Counted from the first letter of the stretch, positions 15,635 through 25,479 are shown. The stretch: DNA of 64,000 nucleotides from UBA6898 sp964463135 (GCA_964463135.1 CAYXBA010000001.1:124001-188000), one strand, 5' to 3'. Numbers and translations: made by a program. The notes: generated from the letters alone by a model not told the origin.

Positions 15635-18391
15635 ATGAACGCTAACGAAGAAGCAAAACGTCTTGAGGAAGACCGCGCCAAAAAAGCGGCCTGGAAGAAG
15701 TGGGGCCCGTACCTGAGTGAGCGGCAGTGGGGCACGGTCCGCGAGGACTACAGCCAGAATGGTGATGCCTGGAACTTCTTCACCCATGAACAGTCCCGTT
15801 CCCGTGCTTACCGCTGGGGCGAGGACGGCATTGCCGGCATATCCGACGACAGGCAGCGCCTCTGCTTCAGCCTTGCCCTCTGGAACGGAAAGGACCCGAT
15901 TCTCAAGGAACGGCTCTTCGGGCTTACGAATAGTGAAGGCAACCACGGTGAGGATGTGAAGGAGTATTATTTTTACCTCGACAGCACGCCGACCCACTCG
16001 TATATGAAGTATCTGTACAAATACCCGCAGGCTGCCTTCCCATACGCTGACTTGGTACAGACAAACCGTGGCCGCAGCCGGGAAGAGATGGAGTATGAGC
16101 TCCTCGACACCGGCGTGTTCAACGAAGACCGGTACTTCGACATCTTCGTGGAGTATGCCAAGGGCGATGCCGAAGATATCCTGATAAAGATCACGGCAGC
16201 CAACCGCGGGCCGGAGGCTGCAGAGCTGCATCTCCTGCCTACGCTCTGGTTCCGGAACGACTGGTCATCGTGGATCGCTGAATCCAACAGGGCTGTTGAG
16301 AAGCCAAACCTCAAGCAGATCACCCCCCCTCAATCCCTTGGGGGGATAACTACGGTCGCAGCAACGCATACGCCGCTGGGTGAATTCATCTTTTCATGCG
16401 AAGGCGATGTGCCGCTGCTCTTCACCGAGAATGAAACAAACCATGAGCGGCTTTTCGGACAGCCGAACGAAAGCCCGTGCGTCAAGGACGGCATCAACGA
16501 TTGCGTTGTGGGCGGCAAGTGCGGGGCGGTGAATCCGGGCACTCAAGGGACCAAGGTGGCGGCTCACTACCGGGCCATGGTCGGGGCCGGCAAGAGCGAA
16601 GTGATCCGCCTGCGGCTCTCCAGCAGTTCCCCGGACCGGAAAGGCACACCGTTCGGCAAGGGCTTTGATGAAATCTTTGCTGACAGGCTCCGGGAAGCAG
16701 ATGATTTCTATGCGTCGGTCACACCGCCGTCTGTATCTGCGGACGCTGCCAATGTGATGCGGCAGGCCCTGGCCGGCATGCTCTGGTCCAAGCAGTTCTT
16801 CTTCTTCGACGGTGACAACTGGCTGGACGAACACAACTCCAACCCCCTCCATTCCGGCTACCACGCTGCACGAAATTCGGAGTGGTTCCATATGATGAAC
16901 GAGGACATCATCTCGATGCCCGACAAATGGGAATACCCCTGGTACGCGGCCTGGGACCTGGCTTTTCACTGTCTGCCGCTATCCATTGTCGATCCCGACT
17001 TCGCCAAGGAGCAGATGAAACTGATGCTCAAGAATGTGTACCTGCACCCCAGTGGCCAGATGCCGGCGTACGAGTGGAACTTCAGCGACGTGAACCCGCC
17101 GGTCCATGCCTTTGCTACGCTCTTCCTCCACCGCACCGAGCTGGCATTGCGCGGCGAGACTGACCTTGAATTTCTTAAGGCGACGTTCAACAAGCTGCTG
17201 CTGAACTTCACCTGGTGGGTGAACCGCAAGGACCGCAACGGGAAGAACGTCTTTGAAGGTGGCTTCCTCGGACTTGATAATATCGGCGTCTTTGACCGGA
17301 GTGCGCCGCTTCCGACCGGCGGGTATCTGGAACAGGCAGACGGTACTGCCTGGATGGCCTTCTTCAGTCAAAACATGCTGGAACTCGCAGTGGAGCTCGC
17401 TGCCCACGACCCCAACTACCAGGACATGGTTGCAAAATTCGCCGAGCATTTCTTCTATATCGCCGCCGGTATGAACAAGCCCGGAGCTGACGGCATGTGG
17501 GACGAAGAGGACGGCTTCTACTATGACCTTCTCTGCCTTCCCGACGGCAGTGCCACGCGGCTTAAGGTGCGCTCCATGGTGGGGCTCCTGCCTCTCTGCG
17601 CCACAACGGTGATCGAAAAGTGGCAGCGGGAACTCATTCCGCGGACGATGATTCAGATAGAGGAACGGTTGCGCCGGATGCCCGAACTCCGGAATACAAT
17701 TCATCCCACGGGCCAAGGTCATTTCGGAGTGGCAGAACGGGGGATCATCGCCCTGGTCAACCCGGAGCGGCTCCGCCGGATCCTGATGAAGATGCTTGAC
17801 GAGAACGAGTTCCTCGGCCCCTGCGGGATCCGTTCGCTCTCGAAGTTCCATGAGAAGAACCCGTTCGTGTTCCATGTGCAGGGGCAGGAATACCGGGTGG
17901 ACTATCTTCCGGCAGAGTCGAACACCGGCATGTTCGGCGGCAACTCCAACTGGCGCGGGCCGGTCTGGATGCCGGTGAACGTGATGATCCTCCGGGCGCT
18001 GCTGAACTTCTATCTATACTACGGGGACAACTTCAAGATCGAATGCCCCACAGGGTCAGGCAAGATGATGAACCTCTTCGACGTGGCCAGGGAGATAGCA
18101 GACCGCCTCGCCAGGATCTTCCTGCGCGACGAGAATGGTAAGAGACCGGTGTATGGCGGAACCGAGAAATTCCAGTCAGATCCGCACTGGCGCGACCTTA
18201 TCCTCTTCTACGAATACTTTCACGGCGACAACGGAGCAGGGCTCGGTGCGAGCCATCAGACCGGCTGGACCGGGCTCGTGGCCAAGACCATCCAGCTTTT
18301 CGGACTCCTGGACGCGGAAAAGGCCCTGGCCGGGGGCAAGAGAGGAGCGTTCGAGAAGAGCGCCTCAAAAGCCGGGGACAGAAAGAAATGA
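15635..18391 (+). CDS. GH63-family glucosidase
   Basis: A 918-residue (alpha/alpha)6-barrel glycosidase of the bacterial GH63 group, hydrolysing alpha-linked glucosyl or related glycosides. Diagnostic segments are WEYPWYAAWDLAFHC, with probable acid Asp441, and SNTGMFGGNSNWRGPVWMPV near residues 765-785. YGGTEKFQSDPHW follows near the end. N-terminal beta domain about 30-330, catalytic barrel about 360-890. No signal peptide, so it probably acts in the cytoplasm. The start follows GAGGTAGGCC. Its last 4 bases overlap the start of the GH13 gene, so both are one operon under the palindromic promoter at 15503. Likely substrates are intracellular storage or compatible-solute glycosides; inference. 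Confidence 0.9.
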   Translation: MNANEEAKRLEEDRAKKAAWKKWGPYLSERQWGTVREDYSQNGDAWNFFTHEQSRSRAYRWGEDGIAGISDDRQRLCFSLALWNGKDPILKERLFGLTNSEGNHGEDVKEYYFYLDSTPTHSYMKYLYKYPQAAFPYADLVQTNRGRSREEMEYELLDTGVFNEDRYFDIFVEYAKGDAEDILIKITAANRGPEAAELHLLPTLWFRNDWSSWIAESNRAVEKPNLKQITPPQSLGGITTVAATHTPLGEFIFSCEGDVPLLFTENETNHERLFGQPNESPCVKDGINDCVVGGKCGAVNPGTQGTKVAAHYRAMVGAGKSEVIRLRLSSSSPDRKGTPFGKGFDEIFADRLREADDFYASVTPPSVSADAANVMRQALAGMLWSKQFFFFDGDNWLDEHNSNPLHSGYHAARNSEWFHMMNEDIISMPDKWEYPWYAAWDLAFHCLPLSIVDPDFAKEQMKLMLKNVYLHPSGQMPAYEWNFSDVNPPVHAFATLFLHRTELALRGETDLEFLKATFNKLLLNFTWWVNRKDRNGKNVFEGGFLGLDNIGVFDRSAPLPTGGYLEQADGTAWMAFFSQNMLELAVELAAHDPNYQDMVAKFAEHFFYIAAGMNKPGADGMWDEEDGFYYDLLCLPDGSATRLKVRSMVGLLPLCATTVIEKWQRELIPRTMIQIEERLRRMPELRNTIHPTGQGHFGVAERGIIALVNPERLRRILMKMLDENEFLGPCGIRSLSKFHEKNPFVFHVQGQEYRVDYLPAESNTGMFGGNSNWRGPVWMPVNVMILRALLNFYLYYGDNFKIECPTGSGKMMNLFDVAREIADRLARIFLRDENGKRPVYGGTEKFQSDPHWRDLILFYEYFHGDNGAGLGASHQTGWTGLVAKTIQLFGLLDAEKALAGGKRGAFEKSASKAGDRKK

Positions 18392-19872
18392 AAGGGTGGT
18401 CTGCAGGACCTCTCATATACGAGATCAATACCTGGATCTGGCTTAATGAACTGGGCCAACAATACCAGAGGCCGGTGGACCTTGCCACGGTCCCGGAGCA
18501 GGAGTGGGATGCGATAGCATCTTATGGCTTTGACGCGGTCTGGTTCATGGGTGTCTGGGAACGGAGCCCTGCCGGCATCGGGATTTCAATGCAGAACGAG
18601 GGGCTCCTTGAAGATTTCCGCAGGGCTCTGCCCGATTTCCGGCCCGAGGACAATGTCGGTTCGCCATACTGTGTAAGACGTTACATTGCGGACGAACATC
18701 TTGGCGGCCGGACAGGGCTCGCCGCAGCACGTGCAGCTCTTGCAGAACGCGGCTTGAGGCTCATACTCGATTTTGTGCCGAACCATATGGCTCCAGACCA
18801 CCCCTGGGTCTTTGATCATCCGGAATACTTCATCCGGGGAGATAAGAGCGATATTGAGAAAGATCCTGCGTCCTTCTTCAAAGCAGGATCCAGCGTCTTT
18901 GCCTGCGGAAAGGACCCGTACTTCCCTGCCTGGCCGGATGTGCTTCAACTGAATGCATTTGACCGCGGCCTGCGTGAGGCAGTCATCGAAACACTCGACA
19001 GCATCGCCGGACAGTGCGACGGTATCCGGTGCGATATGGCCATGCTGATGCTGAACAATGTTTTTGAGCGCACCTGGGGGATTCGTGCAGGCCAACGGCC
19101 TGTTGATGATTACTGGACAACGATGATCCCGGCGATCAAGGCAAAGCACCCGGAGTTCAAATTCATGGCTGAAGCTTACTGGGACCTTGAGTGGGAACTG
19201 CAGCAGCAGGGATTCGATTATTGCTACGACAAAAAACTCTACGACCGACTGGAGCATGGTCCTGCAGAGAATATCAGGCTGCACCTCTGTGCTGATCCCG
19301 CGTATCAGGAGCGGCTGGTCCGTTTCATCGAGAACCATGATGAGCCGAGGGCTGCAGCAGCCTTTTCTCCCCAGAAGGAGCGGGCAGCGGCCGTGATCAT
19401 CGCAACGGTCCCGGGTGCAAGACTCTTTCATGAAGGACAGTTTGAGGGCAGGAGGATCAGGATACCTGTCTTTCTCGGCCGCCGTCCTTTTGAAGCTGTT
19501 GACTCTGACCTTCAGGCTTTCTATAGCACGCTTGTAAAGGCTGCGTCGTCTGACGTGATAAGGAACGGCCGCTGGCAGCTCTGTGACCGGACCGGCTGGC
19601 CGGACAATCCAACTTTTCAGAACCTTATTGCCTGGTGTTGGCGCAGCTCTGCTGAACATCTCCTGGTGGTTGTGAATCTTTCTTCCTCTGCTGCCCAGGG
19701 GCGGATGCTGCTGCCATGGGATGACCTGAAGGGCAGGAGATGGCATATGACCGACCTCTTTGCCGGAAGTGAATACGCCGTGAGCGGCGATGAGGTCTGT
19801 GGTCAGGGATTATATGTGGATCTTTTGCCCTGGGGATACCATGTAATGGGCCGCTGGCTGCCGGAAGACTGA
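18388..19872 (+). CDS. GH13 alpha-amylase family glycosidase
   Basis: A 494-residue (beta/alpha)8-barrel enzyme of the alpha-amylase family acting on alpha-glucosidic bonds. The three catalytic acids are visible: nucleophile Asp216 in GIRCDMA, acid/base Glu262 in FMAEAYW and Asp318 in IENHDEP; FVPNHMAPDHPW is conserved region I. The C terminus forms a short beta domain ending in WGYHVMGRW. No signal peptide. It is translationally coupled to the GH63 gene by a 4-base overlap. The exact specificity (amylase, trehalose-related or sucrose-type) is unresolved. With glk and pgm nearby it fits mobilisation of an internal glucan or disaccharide. Confidence 0.9.
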   Translation: MKGWSAGPLIYEINTWIWLNELGQQYQRPVDLATVPEQEWDAIASYGFDAVWFMGVWERSPAGIGISMQNEGLLEDFRRALPDFRPEDNVGSPYCVRRYIADEHLGGRTGLAAARAALAERGLRLILDFVPNHMAPDHPWVFDHPEYFIRGDKSDIEKDPASFFKAGSSVFACGKDPYFPAWPDVLQLNAFDRGLREAVIETLDSIAGQCDGIRCDMAMLMLNNVFERTWGIRAGQRPVDDYWTTMIPAIKAKHPEFKFMAEAYWDLEWELQQQGFDYCYDKKLYDRLEHGPAENIRLHLCADPAYQERLVRFIENHDEPRAAAAFSPQKERAAAVIIATVPGARLFHEGQFEGRRIRIPVFLGRRPFEAVDSDLQAFYSTLVKAASSDVIRNGRWQLCDRTGWPDNPTFQNLIAWCWRSSAEHLLVVVNLSSSAAQGRMLLPWDDLKGRRWHMTDLFAGSEYAVSGDEVCGQGLYVDLLPWGYHVMGRWLPED

Positions 19873-19932
19873 CGGGCTGATGAAATGGGGGAATCGTGTC
19901 AAACGGCATGCCTGCAGCCAAATCTTCAAGAC

Positions 19933-19977
19933 CTCGTAATTTTACGAGTTCCTTTTGAACCCTATAACTGATATAAA
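19933..19977 (+). promoter_or_regulatory. Palindromic operator plus promoter, copy 2
   Basis: Perfect inverted repeat CTCGTAATTTTACGAG (19933-19948), TTCCTT at 19949-19954, 17-base spacer, TATAAA at 19972-19977 preceded by TGA. Downstream AAGTGAGTAAGG resembles AAGTGAGCAGGG at the same place in copy 1. Target: the receiver-only response regulator starting at 20107. Confidence 0.65.
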
Positions 19978-20106
19978 CAAGTGAGTAAGGCTTTAAAGTT
20001 CGTAAGTTCGGGGTAAAAACCCTTATAGCGCACTTTGTTAATACTGGAATCTGCCGGGATTGCATATAAGGCAGTATACGCCCTTTATACGGGAAAGAGG
20101 TGGCAA

Positions 20107-20538
20107 TTGAGAAAAGGCAAGGTTATCCTGGCTGACAATCATCAGAACATGCTGGCAGGGGAGAGGACACTCCTGGAGAGCATCTTCGAGACGGTCTTTA
20201 TGGTGGCTGATGAGGCCTCGCTTATCGAGGCAGCAGAGAAGCTCACCCCGGACCTTATTGTGGCGGACCTTTCGCTTCCGGTCACACAGGAGATAAATAT
20301 TGCGCGGCGTTTGAGAAAAGGCTTCCCCGAGATAAAACTGATCATCCTGAGTGTTCATGATGAAGGCTCTGCAGTCGGCGAATGCCTTGTTGCAGGGGCC
20401 TCAGGCTTTGTCCTGAAGAGAACGGCAGTGAACGACCTTGTCCCTGCGATCGAAACGGTCATGAAAGGGGATATCTATATGTCGCCTTCCGTGGTGCAGA
20501 CATCAGATAAGACCAGCAGTGACCTGAAGGGAAAATGA
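20107..20538 (+). CDS. Single-domain response regulator (receiver only)
   Basis: A 143-residue receiver-domain protein. The TTG start at 20107 is preferred because GAAAGAGGTGG lies just upstream; an in-frame TTG at 20035 would add 24 residues with no ribosome site. The phosphoacceptor Asp is in LIVADLSLP, the conserved Thr/Ser position in LSVHD and the Lys in FVLKRTAV, resembling NarL/LytR-type receivers. There is no DNA-binding or enzymatic output domain, so it must act by phosphotransfer or protein contact. It lies between the glycoside hydrolase operon and a sigma-54 activator, under its own copy of the palindromic promoter. No cognate kinase is adjacent. Confidence 0.8.
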   Translation: MRKGKVILADNHQNMLAGERTLLESIFETVFMVADEASLIEAAEKLTPDLIVADLSLPVTQEINIARRLRKGFPEIKLIILSVHDEGSAVGECLVAGASGFVLKRTAVNDLVPAIETVMKGDIYMSPSVVQTSDKTSSDLKGK

Positions 20539-20717
20539 TCTGCAGATTTTTCAAGAGGATGCCGCTTTTGGTAATGAGGAATTACCATAAGAATGGATGA
20601 TCAAAGTATCGGGCGCTGGAACGTTCTAGACCAGAAAAATCGGAAGCAGTATTCACCGAAGCAATCATTATTTACTGGAGACGATCGAGAGACGTAAGGT
20701 GAAGACAGGAATTATGC

Positions 20718-22901
20718 ATGAAGAATGAATCATTCAACTGTATTACGCCAGAGGAAACTGCATCAAAGGCTGTAAAGGGAAAGACATTCCCTGCCGTAAA
20801 ACGTCTGCAGCCCGCAGGATCCATTAATGAGCATTTGCGCTTTGAAAGGCTGATTTCCGACATCTCGGCGCTGTTTGTGAATATCGCTTCTGATCAGATC
20901 GATGCAGAAATTGTAGGCGCGCTGGAACAGGTGCTCGAATTTTTCCAGGTGGATCGGTGTGCTCTTCTCGGGTTATCTCCTGACTTGAAACGAGTACAGG
21001 TCAGCCATATCGCCTGTAGCGAAGGTGTCGAGCGGGTGTCCGGGGATATAGACCTCAGCAGTCTGTTTCCCTGGCACTATGAAAGACTTGTTCAGCAGAA
21101 ACAATTCCTTTGCATTAACCGGCTGGAAGAACTGCCGGAAAGTGCTGTACAGGACAGGTTGTCTTGCACTGCCATGGGCATCCGGTCATTCATAAATATC
21201 CCTCTGCTTTTTGAAGGCAGGGTCTCGTCCCTCATTGTGCTCAATGCTGTGCGCGAGGAGCGCTCCTGGTCCGCGAAATATATTCCTCGACTTCAACTAT
21301 TGGGAGAGATCTTCGTGAATGCTCTGGAACGCCGGCGCCTGGCACAGCAGCTGGAGGCGCGCCTGAGCTTCGAGGCACTCTTGTCGGGTCTCTCAGCACG
21401 CTTTATCAATATTCCGGCTCACCTTATTGATGCGGAGATAGAAGAAGCCCAGCGCCTGGTCTGCGAAGGCCTCGGGCTGGAGCGGTCTTCGCTCTGGCAG
21501 TGGTCAACGGAGAACGCGCGTTTGCTTACGCTTACTCACATTTTCCGATACGCGGGCAGCCCAGCCATTCCCCAGCAATTGAATGCAGCTGAGCAATTCC
21601 CCTGGACCCTGTCGCAGGTAAGGGAAGGCAAGGCGCTCGTCATCCCATCCGTGGAGGACTTGCCTGAGGAGGCAGCCCAGGATAAGGAGACCTGGCGCCG
21701 TTACGGCGCTAAATCTTCCGTGATCGTTCCCCTATCGGTGGGTGGAGGCCGGCAGATGGGCGTATTGACCTTCGCCACTGTACAGGAGGAATGCGCCTGG
21801 CCCGAAGAGGTCCTGAAGCGTCTCGGTCTGGTGGCGCAGATATTTGCCAATGTGCTTGCCCGCAAGTTGGCAGATGACGAGATCTCCAGATTGAAGGACA
21901 GGCTCAACGCCGAGAACACGTACCTCAGAGAAGAGATCGACATCTGTAAACAATCAGAGACCATCATCGGTCAAAGCGATCCGATCAAATACGTTCACTA
22001 TCGCATCAGTCAGGTTGCGTCCCTGGACAGCACGGTGATGATCGTTGGCGAGACCGGAACAGGAAAAGGCCTGGTTGCACGGGCCATTCATGAGAAGAGC
22101 TTGCGCAGTGACCGGCCGATGGTCCATCTGAACTGCGCTGTGCTTCCTGCAAACCTGATCGAAAGTGAGCTGTTCGGCAGGGAAAAGGGCGCCTTTACCG
22201 GGGCACAGGCAAGACAGATCGGCCGTTTTGAGCTTGCTGATAAATGCACGATTTTTCTCGATGAGATTGGCGAGCTGCCAGTTGAGCTTCAGGCTAAGCT
22301 GCTCAGGGTCATTGAGAGCGGTGAGTTCGAGCGGCTCGGCGGTCCGCATACCATCAAGGTGGACGTCCGGATCATCGCTTCGACAAACCGGCAGCTCGAT
22401 GAAGAGATCAGTAAGGGCAGGTTCCGCGAAGACCTGTTTTACCGGCTGAACGTCTTTCCGATCACGGTGCCGCCCCTGCGGGAACGCTCAGAGGATATTC
22501 CACTGCTTGTTGATGCGCTCATCGGCCGTCTGAACAAAAAGTTGGGAAGACGCATTGTCTCGGTCCCTCAAGAGGTCATGCGGGCATTGCAGAGCTATTT
22601 CTGGCCTGGCAATGTGCGTGAGCTGGAAAATGTCATCGAGCGGGCAGTCATTATGAGCAATGGACCAATGCTGCAGCTTGCTGATCAGCTTATCGCCGCC
22701 TTTCGGCCCACGGCTGGGGCTCGTGAAACAACGCCTTCGAGCCTGGTTGACATGGAGCGGTCCCATATTCAAAAGACCCTCGAAGCACTGAACTGGAAGA
22801 TAGAAGGTCCAACCGGAGCTGCTTATGCACTCGGCCTGAAGCCCAGCACTCTTCGCTCCCGCATGAAGAAGCTCACTATTCACCAATCGTACATCTCCTG
22901 A
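20718..22901 (+). CDS. Sigma-54-dependent activator with two GAF domains
   Basis: Enhancer-binding transcription activator of 727 residues. Two GAF-type ligand-sensing domains (about 45-200 and 215-385) precede a short coiled coil (about 395-415), an AAA+ domain (about 420-650) with Walker A GETGTGKG near 443-450 and the sigma-54 contact loop GAFTGA at 491-496, and a C-terminal Fis-type helix-turn-helix (LGLKPSTLRSRMKKL). GAF rather than receiver input means it senses a small molecule or redox state, not phosphorylation. The sigma-54-type promoter at 23186-23201 just downstream makes GRE module 2 its likely target. The start ATG has no strong ribosome site. Confidence 0.93.
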   Translation: MKNESFNCITPEETASKAVKGKTFPAVKRLQPAGSINEHLRFERLISDISALFVNIASDQIDAEIVGALEQVLEFFQVDRCALLGLSPDLKRVQVSHIACSEGVERVSGDIDLSSLFPWHYERLVQQKQFLCINRLEELPESAVQDRLSCTAMGIRSFINIPLLFEGRVSSLIVLNAVREERSWSAKYIPRLQLLGEIFVNALERRRLAQQLEARLSFEALLSGLSARFINIPAHLIDAEIEEAQRLVCEGLGLERSSLWQWSTENARLLTLTHIFRYAGSPAIPQQLNAAEQFPWTLSQVREGKALVIPSVEDLPEEAAQDKETWRRYGAKSSVIVPLSVGGGRQMGVLTFATVQEECAWPEEVLKRLGLVAQIFANVLARKLADDEISRLKDRLNAENTYLREEIDICKQSETIIGQSDPIKYVHYRISQVASLDSTVMIVGETGTGKGLVARAIHEKSLRSDRPMVHLNCAVLPANLIESELFGREKGAFTGAQARQIGRFELADKCTIFLDEIGELPVELQAKLLRVIESGEFERLGGPHTIKVDVRIIASTNRQLDEEISKGRFREDLFYRLNVFPITVPPLRERSEDIPLLVDALIGRLNKKLGRRIVSVPQEVMRALQSYFWPGNVRELENVIERAVIMSNGPMLQLADQLIAAFRPTAGARETTPSSLVDMERSHIQKTLEALNWKIEGPTGAAYALGLKPSTLRSRMKKLTIHQSYIS

Positions 22902-23185
22902 TCCTGTCTTTTTTGCGGCCCGCGACATGTCGTGGTATCTTCGGTATTTCGTGGCTATATTTCGTGGCCTACACCTGCTTCTCTATTTCTACTATGCCCA
23001 AGTTTATAATTTAGTGTCAGTACACAAATGTCTCTTGTTTGTCATCCCCGTGAAAACGGGGATCCAGAACCTACTGATAAGACTGGATTCCCGCCTTTGC
23101 GGGAATGACGGCCAAAACAAAAACAGACACTAATTCATCAAGGTATTTCAGTCTCATACGCGCATCTCAGGTTCTATCTCTCCTC
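22902..23185. other. Intergenic region with REP-like repeat
   Basis: No gene supported. The stretch contains the paired REP-like hairpin at 23041-23110 and AT-rich sequence on both sides. A 68-codon open frame crosses the repeat but has no ribosome site or recognisable product. Confidence 0.6.
23041..23110. repeat. Paired REP-like hairpins in inverted orientation
   Basis: GTCATCCCCG, short loop, CGGGGATCCAG and then, inverted, CTGGATTCCCGC, loop, GCGGGAATGAC. Each half forms a hairpin and the two halves are imperfect reverse complements, like a bacterial interspersed mosaic doublet. A single related unit lies at 9641-9665. Confidence 0.7.
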
Positions 23186-23201
23186 TGGAGCAGATTTTGC
23201 A
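23186..23201 (+). promoter_or_regulatory. Sigma-54 (-24/-12) promoter candidate for GRE module 2
   Basis: TGGAGCAGATTTTGCA has GG and GC separated by exactly 10 bases, the invariant spacing of -24/-12 promoters, and an ideal TTGCA -12 half; the -24 half TGGAG deviates from TGGCA. It lies about 80 bases upstream of the first gene of the module and just after a sigma-54 activator gene. Confidence 0.55.
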
Positions 23202-23279
23202 ATACCTCCCTGATTAGATTCAGTGCCATATAGTTCGACTGTTAAGAAATGTCTCTTAGCTTTATCAAAAGGAGAAAAC

Positions 23280-23591
23280 GTGAACACAGTCAATGTGTTG
23301 CTTCGAGTCCGTTCCGGAAAGCGTGATGAGTTTCTTCATGCTATGCAGTCCATGCAGGACAGTCTGAAGAAAGAGGCAGAGCTGTCGAAATCAACTCTCT
23401 TGCAGGATATGGACGATTCCAGTGTCTTTCACCTGGTCGAAGAGTGGGCCACACAGGACTCAATGGAGCGCTATATCAGGTCCGAGCGGTTCAGTGTGTT
23501 TATGGGCATGGTGAAAGTTCTCTGTGCTGAGTCGGAGATAAAGTATCAGTTCGGCGCTGCGAAGCTGGGCACAAGGTTAACGGAAATATAA
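23280..23591 (+). CDS. Antibiotic-biosynthesis-monooxygenase (ABM)-like small protein
   Basis: A 103-residue ferredoxin-like alpha/beta protein of the ABM/YgiN type. The GTG start at 23280 follows AAAAGGAGAAAAC; the longer in-frame ATG upstream has no site. It begins MNTVNVLLRVRSGKRDEFL, with FHLVEEWATQDSMERYIRSE in the middle, where EW and the following helix are typical of the fold. Members act as cofactor-less quinol monooxygenases, haem-degrading enzymes or accessory dimers; which applies in an anaerobic cluster is unclear. First gene after the sigma-54-type promoter, so probably co-expressed with the reductase and GRE downstream. Confidence 0.75.
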   Translation: MNTVNVLLRVRSGKRDEFLHAMQSMQDSLKKEAELSKSTLLQDMDDSSVFHLVEEWATQDSMERYIRSERFSVFMGMVKVLCAESEIKYQFGAAKLGTRLTEI

Positions 23592-23727
23592 TGTCCTGCG
23601 CTTTGTCATTTATGGCTCGTCCGGTCGTCCTCCACGAAGCCGCCTGAGCAGGACAAGCAAAAGTGACAGAAAACGGGTCATGTATTATGCAGGTATCAGT
23701 AAATACAAATTTGTAGGGGGAAAACAG

Positions 23728-25425
23728 ATGAAAGTCATTATCATTGGCGGAGTGGCAGGGGGAGCGTCTTGTGCGGCGCGGTTGCGCAGGTTGGATGAAA
23801 AAGCGGAAATCCTTATGGTTGAAAAAGGGCCGTATGTTTCGTACGCAAACTGCGGGTTGCCTTACCATATCGGGGGAGTGATTGAAAAAGAGTCCAGTCT
23901 TCTCTTATCCAGTGCACAGATGTTCAAGGTCATTTTCAATATTGATGTCCTGACCAATTGCGAGGCCATTAACATTTCGCCTGAAAAGAAGACTGTGGAA
24001 CTGCGAAATGTCACCACCGGCGAGGTGACGACAGAGTCCTACGACAAGCTGGTACTCTCACCCGGCGCAGCGTCCGTCCGTCCGCCGATGCCGGGGATTG
24101 ATCTCCCGGGTATCTTCCAGGTGCGGACTGTGCCTGATGCCAAGGCGGTCCGCGAGTGGATCGAACGAGGTTCCCCATTCCTGGCCGGTATGCAAAAATT
24201 CTCCGGCTTTCAGGCGGTGAGGCCCAAGACCAGGGCAGTAGTCATCGGCGGTGGATTCATCGGCATTGAGACAGCGGAGAACCTCGTCCATCGCAAGTTC
24301 GATGTCACGCTCATCGAGATGTTCGATCAGGTCCTGGCACCGCTCGATAAGGAGATGGCTCGCATTGTAGAGGGTTTCATACAGCAGCATGGTATCCGTC
24401 TGGCGCTTAATGACGGGGTGGCCGAATTCAGGCAGAGCTCAAACGGCTCTCTCGAAGTTCTCACGAAGTCCGGCAAGGTCTATCCGGCAGACATCGTGAT
24501 TCTTTCACTCGGCGTGAAGCCGGAGACTTCACTTGCAAAACAGGCCGGGCTTGAGATCGGCGAACGCGGGGGAATCCGTGTTGACGAACAAATGCGCACG
24601 AGCAACCCGGATATCTTTGCAGTCGGCGACGCCGTTGAAGTCAAGGACTTCGTCACCGGCCAGTGGAGCCTTATCGCGCTCGCCGGGCCGGCAAACCGTC
24701 AGGGCCGCATCGCAGCCGATGTGATCGCCGGGCGCGACTCGCGTTTCCGCGGCACTCAGGGGACGGCGATCATCGGACTCTTTGGCGCGGCGGCCGCCTG
24801 GACAGGGGCCAGCGAAAAGACGCTCAATCGCATTGGCGAGAAGGATTTCGAGAAGATCTATTTCTACCCGAATTCACACGCCGGGTACTACCCTGGCTCC
24901 AAGCCTATCGCGCTTAAAGTCATATTCAGGAAATCCGACGGACGCCTCCTCGGCGCGCAGGCTCTCGGACTGGATGGTGTGGACAAGAGGATGGACGCTC
25001 TTGCCATGGCGATCCAGATGGGCGGAACAATCTACGATCTCGAAGAAGCAGAGTTGTGCTATGCGCCCCAATTTAGTAGCGCGAAGGACCCTGTCAACTT
25101 CGCGGGGATGATTGCTGCCGATGTCCTGCGCGGCGATATGCCGATCAGTCACTGGGATTCAGACCAAGAGGGATTCCTCCTCGATGTGCGCGAGCCTGTG
25201 GAACTTATCGTTGAGGATGCAGAAGGTGCTGTCAATATTCCGCTGGGCCAGCTCCGGGAGCGTCTCAACGAACTCCCCCGCGATCAGGAGATACATGTCA
25301 TCTGCCGTTCAGGCGGCCGCGCCTATTATGCAACGCGCATCCTTCTGCAGAACGGGTTCAAAGCCCGGAATGTCTCCGGAGGTTTGCTGGCGCGCACTCA
25401 TTGTAATACCTTCTGGGAGAGCTGA
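23728..25425 (+). CDS. CoA-disulfide/persulfide reductase with C-terminal rhodanese domain
   Basis: A 565-residue flavoprotein of the CoA-disulfide reductase/NADH-dependent persulfide reductase type. The start at 23728 has GGGGGAAAACAG upstream. GGVAGGASCAARLRR is the FAD loop, SYANCGLPYHIGG carries the single redox Cys42, VIGGGFIGIETAENL binds NAD(P)H, and TSNPDIFAVGDAVEV is the second FAD segment. A rhodanese domain at about 470-565 keeps its catalytic Cys526 in VICRSGGRAY. Homologues reduce CoA disulfide, CoA or glutathione persulfide and polysulfide. Placed upstream of GRE 2 and a desulfinase-like gene, it suggests sulfane sulfur or CoA-thiol handling; this is the best single clue to sulfur chemistry besides the desulfinase. 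Confidence 0.9.
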   Translation: MKVIIIGGVAGGASCAARLRRLDEKAEILMVEKGPYVSYANCGLPYHIGGVIEKESSLLLSSAQMFKVIFNIDVLTNCEAINISPEKKTVELRNVTTGEVTTESYDKLVLSPGAASVRPPMPGIDLPGIFQVRTVPDAKAVREWIERGSPFLAGMQKFSGFQAVRPKTRAVVIGGGFIGIETAENLVHRKFDVTLIEMFDQVLAPLDKEMARIVEGFIQQHGIRLALNDGVAEFRQSSNGSLEVLTKSGKVYPADIVILSLGVKPETSLAKQAGLEIGERGGIRVDEQMRTSNPDIFAVGDAVEVKDFVTGQWSLIALAGPANRQGRIAADVIAGRDSRFRGTQGTAIIGLFGAAAAWTGASEKTLNRIGEKDFEKIYFYPNSHAGYYPGSKPIALKVIFRKSDGRLLGAQALGLDGVDKRMDALAMAIQMGGTIYDLEEAELCYAPQFSSAKDPVNFAGMIAADVLRGDMPISHWDSDQEGFLLDVREPVELIVEDAEGAVNIPLGQLRERLNELPRDQEIHVICRSGGRAYYATRILLQNGFKARNVSGGLLARTHCNTFWES

Positions 25426-25479
25426 AGTAATGGATTCGACCATCAAATAACATCATTTAAATAAAAGGAGAAAGCAAAA

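Noticed and set aside
22927..23133. 68-codon frame between the sigma-54 activator and the promoter
   Set aside because: Half of it is the REP-like doublet and no ribosome site or domain is seen.
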